Below are positions 14,670 to 20,478 of a DNA stretch of 20,478 bases, in pieces. Source of the DNA: an uncultured Chlorobiota bacterium (lineage in GTDB: Bacteria > Bacteroidota > Bacteroidia > Bacteroidales > JAADGE01); assembly GCA_947311125.1 (NCBI GenBank), contig CAMZKI010000034.1, positions 1 to 20,478 on the forward strand, given 5' to 3'. The notes below the pieces were generated by a model. That model saw only the letters and a program-made list of their open reading frames with translations. It was not told where the DNA came from and did not search any database. The stretch's first letter is position 1; each line of letters begins with the position of its first letter. The position numbers and the translations under genes are program-made.

Positions 14670-15596
14670 ATGAAAATGAAAACAATCTTAAGATACTTAA
14701 TGGCTTTGTTTTTTATCCTCTTTGTTTTTAGTGATATCTCAGCCCAAACTACAGACAGAGATTGGTGGAACTCATTATCTCCGGCTTGGAAAAAGGTAAT
14801 ACAAAAACAGCATTTTAAGGGGAAAGATATAACGCCTACGGACGAACAACTTCAGGAAATAGGAAAAATGGTGTTTCTTGATATTGAAGACAATAAAGAT
14901 ATAAAAAGTTTAAAACCGGCAAAAGCTCTTCAGCTTCTTGAAATTATTAAAGCCAAAAACAGCGGTTTACAAAGTCTTGACGGCATCGAAAATCTTATAA
15001 ATTTAAGAGAAATAGACTGCTCTGATAACGACAACATAAATTCGGTCATACCTCTTTCGTCTTTGAATAATCTTGAAAAAATAAACTGCGGAAATACAAT
15101 GGTTAAAAGCCTTGTTCCCTTGCGATACCTTGAAAAATTAAGAAGTCTTGATGTTCGTTATACAACTATTGTGGATTTGAGAATTTTAAAAGACTTAAAA
15201 AATTTAACAAAACTTGATGTCTCACAAAACGTTTCGCTTTTTTCTCTTGACGGTGTAAATTATATGAAGGAATTAGTAGAATTAAATTGCAGTGAAACCA
15301 ATATTGACGACTTAACCCCCTTATCAAAATTGGAAAATTTACAAAGATTAGACTGTTCCAAAACAAAAGTTGAAACTTTAAGACCTGTGCAACTTATTAA
15401 AAGTCTGCAGGATATAGATTGTTCTGATACGAAAATAAAAGCGAAAAGTTTGGACTACCTTATCGGGATACCTAACTTGACAATGCTGAGAGCAAAAAAT
15501 ATTGAAATTACCGATACGGAAATTAAAGAGTTCGAGTCTATATTACAAAAAAGAAACCCTGACGCAATTATTATAATTACCAAAAAGAAAAAATAG
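14670..15596 (+). CDS. Secreted leucine-rich-repeat protein
   Basis: A 308-aa protein with a signal peptide (start MKMKTILRYLMALFFILFVF, cleavage after SAQ). An alternative start 6 bases later changes only two residues. Residues ~27-95 form a helical cap (WWNSLSPAWKKVIQKQHFKG), similar to the caps of other Bacteroidota LRR proteins. From about 95 come seven or eight repeats of 22-23 residues, for example LREIDCSDNDNINSVIPLSS and LQRLDCSKTKVETLRPVQLI. A Cys recurs at the position of the LRR asparagine turn. The end (ITDTEIKEFESILQKRNPDA) is a helical closing cap and a basic tail. LRRs bind proteins or other ligands; no sorting or anchor signal is seen, so it is probably periplasmic or released. 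It follows the PKD gene by 27 bases. Confidence 0.82.
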   Translation: MKMKTILRYLMALFFILFVFSDISAQTTDRDWWNSLSPAWKKVIQKQHFKGKDITPTDEQLQEIGKMVFLDIEDNKDIKSLKPAKALQLLEIIKAKNSGLQSLDGIENLINLREIDCSDNDNINSVIPLSSLNNLEKINCGNTMVKSLVPLRYLEKLRSLDVRYTTIVDLRILKDLKNLTKLDVSQNVSLFSLDGVNYMKELVELNCSETNIDDLTPLSKLENLQRLDCSKTKVETLRPVQLIKSLQDIDCSDTKIKAKSLDYLIGIPNLTMLRAKNIEITDTEIKEFESILQKRNPDAIIIITKKKK

Positions 15597-15657
15597 TATA
15601 AAAACTGTTTTAAGAGCACAACTTCATATAACCCAACCTGTTAAATATCAGGATATT

Positions 15658-15688
15658 TTTAATCCCGATAAAGTTGGGATTAAATTTT
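15658..15688 (+). terminator. Terminator between the LRR gene and the B12 operon
   Basis: TTTAATCCC (15658-15666) and GGGATTAAA (15676-15684) form a 9-bp stem followed by TTTT. The T-run is short, so this is a moderate terminator. Confidence 0.6.
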
Positions 15689-15719
15689 GTTAATATATCA
15701 GTAAAATATATTAACTTTG
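15687..15719 (+). promoter_or_regulatory. Promoter of the cobalamin operon
   Basis: TAACTTTG (15712-15719) matches TAnnTTTG. A TTG (15687-15689) lies upstream with a 22-base spacer, slightly longer than usual. Transcription would begin near 15726, just before the riboswitch aptamer, as it should. Confidence 0.55.
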
Positions 15720-15725
15720 CAAAAG

Positions 15726-15880
15726 TATCGGTCTCTTTTATGAGATAATAGGGAATGCCGTGAAAATCGGCAACAGTTCCCGCTGCTGTAAGCTCATTTT
15801 CAGGTTATACGAAATACCACTGTCTGAACCGACGGACGGGAAGGTGTATAATCGGGAGTAAGTCAGAAGACCTGCCGGTA
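15726..15880 (+). ncRNA. Cobalamin (B12) riboswitch aptamer
   Basis: The leader contains the B12-box signature in order: GGGAATGCCGTGAAAATCGG (15751-15770), CAACAGTTCCCGCTGCTGTA (15771-15790), CCACTG (15818-15823), GGGAAGG (15838-15844) and AGTCAGAAGACCTGCC (15859-15875 region). These are the conserved core of the cobalamin aptamer (P3-P6 core and the closing stem). It controls the three genes that follow, whose products fit B12 uptake. In the known class, adenosylcobalamin or a related cobalamin binds and lowers expression. Exact ends are approximate. Confidence 0.95.
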
Positions 15881-15891
15881 CCCGACCTTGT

Positions 15892-15958
15892 TTTGCAGTC
15901 TGCGGAGAACAGGCAAGCAACAACGGTGCTCTATCCTGCCTGCATCGTTTTCTGCAAA
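15892..15958 (+). promoter_or_regulatory. Possible expression platform of the cobalamin riboswitch
   Basis: Downstream of the aptamer, TTTGCAG (15892-15898) can pair with CTGCAAA (15952-15958), and inside it CAGGCA (15910-15915) with TGCCTG (15937-15942). No T-run follows, so it is not an intrinsic terminator. It ends 43 bases before the ATG, which suggests control of translation or an alternative fold. The mechanism is inference. Confidence 0.4.
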
Positions 15959-16000
15959 TCAAGAAAATTTCTTAAAATGTTCTTTTGATAATTGCAGAAT

Positions 16001-17413
16001 ATGAAAAAAAAAAGCTGTTCATTACTATTCGTTTTAATTTTGAGCTTAAATTTAAAAGCTCAATATATCTCTGAAATAATTGAATATACACCTGCTCCGG
16101 GTCAATTTATTAATACTCCGTACGGAAATCAGGCGGCGGCACAGTCAATTACAGGAACAACAACAGGAATTGTAAGTCTCGGAGCATTCGGCGGTTATAT
16201 TATTTTTAAGTTTCAAAATCCTGTTGAAAACAATATTGATAATCCTTTCGGAATAGACTTTGTAATTTTCGGAAATCCTGCATCAGAGTTAAGTGCAGAG
16301 CCGGGAATAGTTTCTGTTATGAAAGATGAAAATGCAAACGGACTGCCTGATGAGATTTGGTATGAACTTGCAGGAAGTGATTATTTTTTCTCCTCCGCAG
16401 TTCATAATTATGAAATAACATATACAAATCCCGGGCAATCATCGGCTGCTGATGTTCCTTGGACAGACAATGTCGGCGAAAGCGGATATATTTTTGCAAA
16501 TGATTATCATACACAAACTTATTACCCTCTGCCGGAAAATTTCCCGAATATAAATCAGGTAAATTATACACTGTCCGGGACAAAAATAACCGCAAATATA
16601 GACTGCTCGGATGCTGCAAATATACACTCGTATCAAAGAGTTTTCGGCTATGCGGATAACCGGCTCAGAGGTGATATAAATTCGCAACTGCCTGATAATC
16701 CTTATACAAATGAAACCGAAAATATGGGAGGTGATTCTTTTGATATTTCCTGGGCTGTTGATGAAAACGGAAACTATGTATATTTAAACGAAATAGATTT
16801 TATAAAAGTTACTTGCGGAGTAAATGCAAACCTCGGATGGTTGGGAGAGTTGTCGACAGAGATTTCCGGAGCGGTTGATATTTTGCCCGATAATTCTGTC
16901 GTAGGAACAGAGGATGTTATTGTAATAAAAGATTTACCGGCGACGATATACACCGGAACTCAATATCCGTTAGAAGCATTTTTGTTTAATAAAGGGCAAT
17001 TGCAAACCGGAGCTGATATTTTGTTTTCTTGCAATTTGCCGGGAACATCTGTTGATGAAAATAATATTTTAACGGCAACACAAACCGGAAGCTTAATCGT
17101 TACGGCAACATTGGTGTCAAATCCGAATATTTCGACAAGTATAAATGTTACGGTTTCGGAACCGGGATATATTGAAAACGGCAGTCCGAATATATTTGTT
17201 CCGTATCCGAACCCTGCATTAAATCTTTTCGGGATTAAAAATGCAAATAGCGTAAACATAGAAATATCAGACGGTTTTGGGAATATTTTTAAGAAAATTA
17301 AGGGATATTCGGAAAATAAGCAAATTGATATTTCAACACTGCCTTCGGGTATTTATTTTGTGAAAATATCAGATAAAAACACCGTTTGTATTAAAAAAAT
17401 TATTAAAAATTAA
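16001..17413 (+). CDS. B12-riboswitch-controlled secreted surface protein with T9SS sorting domain
   Basis: A 470-aa protein from ATG 16001 (signal MKKKSCSLLFVLILSLNLKA); a TTG three codons earlier is less likely. About 22-295 is a large beta-rich domain with a calcium-type loop DENANGLPDEIWYELAGS and motifs FGIDFVIFGNP and GDSFDISWAVDENG. I recall such surface proteins near B12 transport genes in Bacteroides but not a named function. About 315-395 looks Ig-like (GTQYPLEAFLFNKG, TATLVSNPNISTSINVTV). The end (VPYPNPALNLFGI, then STLPSGIYFVKI and KKIIKN) is a T9SS type A sorting domain, so the protein is exported to the cell surface. It is first in the riboswitch operon, one base before the receptor frame, so a cobalamin capture or release role is the natural inference. 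Confidence 0.85.
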   Translation: MKKKSCSLLFVLILSLNLKAQYISEIIEYTPAPGQFINTPYGNQAAAQSITGTTTGIVSLGAFGGYIIFKFQNPVENNIDNPFGIDFVIFGNPASELSAEPGIVSVMKDENANGLPDEIWYELAGSDYFFSSAVHNYEITYTNPGQSSAADVPWTDNVGESGYIFANDYHTQTYYPLPENFPNINQVNYTLSGTKITANIDCSDAANIHSYQRVFGYADNRLRGDINSQLPDNPYTNETENMGGDSFDISWAVDENGNYVYLNEIDFIKVTCGVNANLGWLGELSTEISGAVDILPDNSVVGTEDVIVIKDLPATIYTGTQYPLEAFLFNKGQLQTGADILFSCNLPGTSVDENNILTATQTGSLIVTATLVSNPNISTSINVTVSEPGYIENGSPNIFVPYPNPALNLFGIKNANSVNIEISDGFGNIFKKIKGYSENKQIDISTLPSGIYFVKISDKNTVCIKKIIKN

Positions 17414-17426
17414 GTTGAGGTTTGTT

Positions 17427-19379
17427 TTGAAAAAAAGTACTCTCATAATGTTTTTAACCTTTTCGTATTGCGGAGCATATTCTCAAAATTATGCGGACAC
17501 TTTATATATAGAAGAGGTTGAAATAATAGGAGATAAGATAATAAAACCGGATAAAGTCATTGCTGTTTGCTTTGAAACTGATTCAAGTGTTATAAGGAAA
17601 AATGCTGATATATCTTTGTCCGAATTATTATCGGAAAATACGGATATTTTTATAAAATCATACGGGCAGGGGTTGTCGGCAACTGCATCTTTTCGCGGAA
17701 CGGGTGCTTCGCACACGCAAATTTTGTGGAACGGTATATCTCTGAATAATCCTATGCTCGGGCAGGCTGATTTGTCTTTAATTCCTGTTTTTTTTGTTGA
17801 TAAAGCTGTTATTTTAAAAAGCGGAAGTTCTTTACTGTCTGTCGGCGGTGCTTTGGGCGGCGGAATTTTGCTTACCTCCGGCATTGAAACCAAAAAAGGT
17901 TTTTCAACTTCGTTAATGCAAATTTTCGGAAGTAATAATACGTACAAGACATTTGCAAAAATTACCGGCGGTAATTCAATATTAACCGCATCTTTAAAAT
18001 TTTATCACGAGCAATCGGAAAATGATTTTTTGTATTATAACAATGCCGTGGGAAACCCGGTTTTTGAAAGACAAAAAAATGCCGATTATAAAAAGAATGC
18101 TTTGCTGAATACTGTTGCAGTCAAATTATCTGAAAATAAAAAAGTAAAATTAAATACGTGGTTGCAGTATTTCGACAGAAACATTCCGCCTATTATGTCT
18201 TTTCAGGGAGACGGAAGGCTTGAAAATCAGACGGGTAATGATTTTAAAACAATTGTTGAATATTTTTCGGATAAGAGAAAGCTGAAAACAAAAATTTCAG
18301 CAGGATTTATTAACGAAAATATGCAGTATTTTTCCGGTGATAAAACAGAAAATGAGACTTTTGTTCGTACTGATTCTAAAAGTAAAGTAAACAGATTCTT
18401 TTCTAATCTGAAGTATGATTATAAAATAAATGATAAGTATTTTTTTCAAACACAATTAACAAGTGAGTATCAAAAAGCAAACTACTTTGATAAAAAAACG
18501 GAGATTTCTTATTTTGCGGAAAGAAACTTTACGGAATTGCTTATTTATTCTGATTACAAGGCTGAAAAAAACATAAACTCTTATGCTCTTTTAAGGGCAA
18601 ATTTGACGGATAAAAAGTTTTTACCCTTGATGTATTCCGGAGGAATTATGATTTTTTCCGATAAAATTCCCTTTACATTTAAAACAGGTATAAGTCGTAA
18701 TTACAAAAATCCTTCTTTAAACGATTTATTCTGGATACCCGGCGGAAACCCCGATTTAAGACCCGAAAAAAGCTTTTCCGGAGATTTTAATCTTAATTAT
18801 AAAATATCAGATAAAAATAATCTTAAACTTGAAAGTGATATAAACGGATATATCTCACATATAAATGACTGGATAATTTGGATGCCGGGCGACTTTCAAT
18901 ACTGGCGAGCCGAAAATATAAAAAAAGTATTTGCAAGAGGATTTGAATTTTCGTTGTCCGGAAAATATAATCTTAAAAAACTTAAAACTCACTTTAAAAT
19001 AAATTATTCTTATACAAAAACAACAAACGAAACCGATAAAGGCGACATTGCAGATGCTTCATACGGAAAACAACTGATTTATATACCGCTGCACAAGGCT
19101 AATGCTTTGCTTGATATCGGATATAAACGAAGCTATATCAGATTTTCGCACGTTTATACAGGTGAGCGATTTACGAGTTCGTCAAATGAGGATATAAGAC
19201 ACAGGCTGCCGGCTTATAATATTGACAATATTACTGTCGGAAAAAAAATTAATGTAAAAAAAGTAAATGCAGATATTCAGGTAAAAATTAAAAATTTACT
19301 GAATGTCGATTATCAGGAGATACTCTGGCGAGCAATGCCGGGCAGACAGTTTTTTATCAGTTTGAAAATAGAAATTTAG
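17427..19379 (+). CDS. btuB: BtuB-like TonB-dependent cobalamin receptor
   Basis: A ~650-aa outer-membrane receptor, likely importing cobalamins, placed second in the B12-riboswitch operon. There is no CarboxypepD domain, as in BtuB types. After the signal peptide come a TonB-box-like start (LYIEEVEIIGDKI) and the plug (ISLSELLSENTDIFIKSYGQ, ATASFRGTGASHTQILWNGI, KSGSSLLSVGGALGGGILLT). The barrel contains GISRNYKNPSLNDLFWIPGG and NPDLRPEKS, a signature of this receptor group, and ends RQFFISLKIEI. The start is probably the TTG at 17427, with GAGG six bases upstream; TTG 17415 also fits and ATG 17448 would lose the basic signal region. Specificity rests on the riboswitch and the BtuG-like neighbour. 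Confidence 0.88.
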   Translation: MKKSTLIMFLTFSYCGAYSQNYADTLYIEEVEIIGDKIIKPDKVIAVCFETDSSVIRKNADISLSELLSENTDIFIKSYGQGLSATASFRGTGASHTQILWNGISLNNPMLGQADLSLIPVFFVDKAVILKSGSSLLSVGGALGGGILLTSGIETKKGFSTSLMQIFGSNNTYKTFAKITGGNSILTASLKFYHEQSENDFLYYNNAVGNPVFERQKNADYKKNALLNTVAVKLSENKKVKLNTWLQYFDRNIPPIMSFQGDGRLENQTGNDFKTIVEYFSDKRKLKTKISAGFINENMQYFSGDKTENETFVRTDSKSKVNRFFSNLKYDYKINDKYFFQTQLTSEYQKANYFDKKTEISYFAERNFTELLIYSDYKAEKNINSYALLRANLTDKKFLPLMYSGGIMIFSDKIPFTFKTGISRNYKNPSLNDLFWIPGGNPDLRPEKSFSGDFNLNYKISDKNNLKLESDINGYISHINDWIIWMPGDFQYWRAENIKKVFARGFEFSLSGKYNLKKLKTHFKINYSYTKTTNETDKGDIADASYGKQLIYIPLHKANALLDIGYKRSYIRFSHVYTGERFTSSSNEDIRHRLPAYNIDNITVGKKINVKKVNADIQVKIKNLLNVDYQEILWRAMPGRQFFISLKIEI

Positions 19380-19382
19380 GAT

Positions 19383-20478
19383 ATGAAGGTTAAAATAAAA
19401 ATAAGTTTGCATATGTCATTTCTGTTGTTTGTGATTATTTTATACAGCATATCATGCAAAAAAACACCGCCGCCTGAAATTGTCGAATATGAAAAATCAA
19501 AAGGCGTATTCATATGCAATGAAGGTAATTTTACTTACGGGAACGCTTCTTTATCATTTTACGAGCCCGAAACAGAAACTGCAAGCAATAATATATTTTA
19601 TAATGCGAACGATTTTCCGCTCGGAGATGTTTGTATGTCGGCAACAATTAAAGATTCATTGATATTTTTAGTAATAAATAACTCCGGTAAAATTTCTGTT
19701 ATTAATACAAAAACATTTAGGCATAAAGCAACCGTTACCGGGCTTACATCACCCAGATATATTTTAATGATTTCAAATACAAAAGCCTATATAACAGATT
19801 TATACGATAAAAATATAACAATAATAAATCCCGAAACTTTTCAAAAAACAGGCTCTGTATTTATAGGAAACGGAACGGAACAAATTGTAAAATACAAAAA
19901 TACGGCATTTGCAACAGGATGGTCATATAATAATAAAGTGTATAAAATAGATATTGAGACGGACAGACTGGTTGATTCTTTAACGATTACAAAACAGCCT
20001 AACAGCATTATCCTTGATAAAAACAATAAACTTTGGGTTTTATCTGACGGCGGATTTTCGGGGATACCCGGAGGGCAGGAAATACCGGCATTAACAAAAA
20101 TAGATGCCGAAACCTTTACTGTTGAAAAAATTATTAATTTTCCGTCAACGGAAACATCTCCGTCGCGACTTTCCGTTAACGGAACAAAAGATACGCTATA
20201 TTTCATAAACGGTTCTTGGGGCGGAACTGCAGATACGGAAAAAGGTATTTTCAAAATGTCCGTTAACTCGGAAAATCTCCCGGCAACTGCATTTATACCT
20301 CAAAGCGAAAAACTTTTTTACGGTTTGGGAATAGACCCTGTAACTTCTGACATTTATGTTTCTGACGCAATAGATTATATCCGTCTTAAAAGAATCTATG
20401 AGTATGCCGCCGGGTTTAAAGTGATATATAAGTCCTTTTTGGATATAATCTATTGCGTCAGAAACATAAATGTCAGAA
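19383..20478 (+). CDS. btuG: BtuG-like YncE-type beta-propeller lipoprotein (3' end outside window)
   Basis: An open frame from ATG 19383, three bases after the receptor stop and with AGGA just before it; it runs off the window. It starts MKVKIKISLHMSFLLFVIIL with lipobox Cys25. The mature part begins GVFICNEGNFTYGNASLSFY and continues as YncE-like blades (SGKISVINTKTFRHKATVTG, NKNITIINPETF-type strand YDKNITIINPETF, NKLWVLSDGGFSG, VTSDIYVSDAIDY). This is the pattern of BtuG, the surface lipoprotein that in Bacteroides binds B12 very tightly and caps BtuB. Gene order and riboswitch agree. The coding sense of the last ~38 bases is doubtful: they are a fold-back copy of 20345-20382, and the protein after IYKSF (about 20440) no longer resembles the family. 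Confidence 0.82.
   Translation, partial: MKVKIKISLHMSFLLFVIILYSISCKKTPPPEIVEYEKSKGVFICNEGNFTYGNASLSFYEPETETASNNIFYNANDFPLGDVCMSATIKDSLIFLVINNSGKISVINTKTFRHKATVTGLTSPRYILMISNTKAYITDLYDKNITIINPETFQKTGSVFIGNGTEQIVKYKNTAFATGWSYNNKVYKIDIETDRLVDSLTITKQPNSIILDKNNKLWVLSDGGFSGIPGGQEIPALTKIDAETFTVEKIINFPSTETSPSRLSVNGTKDTLYFINGSWGGTADTEKGIFKMSVNSENLPATAFIPQSEKLFYGLGIDPVTSDIYVSDAIDYIRLKRIYEYAAGFKVIYKSFLDIIYCVRNINVR
20345..20478. repeat. Perfect 38-bp inverted repeat at the window end
   Basis: Bases 20441-20478 are the exact reverse complement of 20345-20382, with a 58-base spacer, and the right arm reaches the very last base. It lies inside the btuG-like gene. A genuine hairpin in a coding region is unlikely; a fold-back chimera at a contig end fits better. 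Confidence 0.9.

Noticed and set aside
15632..15650. A third CCAACC element
   Set aside because: No C(G/A)TC is found 16 bases further on, and it lies after the LRR gene in a terminator region, so it looks like chance.
1..20478. CRISPR arrays, tRNA or rRNA genes, insertion sequences
   Set aside because: No evenly spaced direct repeats, cloverleaf-like segments, transposase motifs or terminal inverted repeats of a mobile element were seen on either strand.

Overview
The window looks like a piece of an AT-rich member of the Bacteroidota, probably an uncultured Bacteroidales-type organism. Four signs support this: a type IX secretion (T9SS) C-terminal sorting domain, tandem exbD genes of the Bacteroidota type, CarboxypepD-regulatory domains in front of outer-membrane proteins, and several promoters with the Bacteroidota -7 box TAnnTTTG. 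Both ends cut through genes. The last 38 bases are a perfect reverse complement of a stretch 58 bases upstream, so the right end may be a fold-back assembly end.

Layout. (1) 1-1000, + strand: the end of one exbD and a complete second exbD, then a terminator. (2) 1052-1768, - strand: a PspA/IM30 membrane-stress protein with its own terminator and a promoter overlapped by a 9-bp inverted repeat. (3) 1977-3571, + strand: cmk and ispH as an operon. ispH is frameshifted at an A8 run that also has the form of a -1 slippery heptamer. (4) 7457-3667, - strand: an envelope-signalling operon. Its order is lipoprotein, ECF sigma factor, anti-sigma factor fused to an outer-membrane-type beta barrel, a second lipoprotein paralogous to the first, and a small lipocalin-like lipoprotein. 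The motif CCAACC-N16-C(G/A)TC lies before both paralogous lipoproteins and is probably the promoter this sigma factor recognises. (5) 12107-7555, - strand: a secreted protein, a decayed and chimeric AraC-type membrane regulator with about five frameshifts, a 45-aa ORF, and a TonB-dependent receptor whose start overlaps that ORF by ATGA. (6) 12203-12721, + strand: an O6-alkylguanine DNA methyltransferase that overlaps tail to tail with a CarboxypepD-domain membrane protein on the - strand. (7) 13695-15596, + strand: a PKD-domain lipoprotein and a secreted leucine-rich-repeat protein. (8) 15712-20478, + strand: a vitamin B12 uptake operon with promoter, cobalamin riboswitch, T9SS-sorted surface protein, BtuB-like TonB-dependent receptor and BtuG-like beta-propeller lipoprotein (incomplete).

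The two parts with the clearest joint function are these. The sigma/anti-sigma/barrel/lipoprotein operon is likely a one-protein bridge carrying an outer-membrane or periplasmic signal to the transcription machinery, with feedback on the operon's own lipoproteins. The riboswitch-controlled B12 locus pairs a receptor with two surface-exposed accessory proteins; the T9SS-sorted one has no function I can assign.
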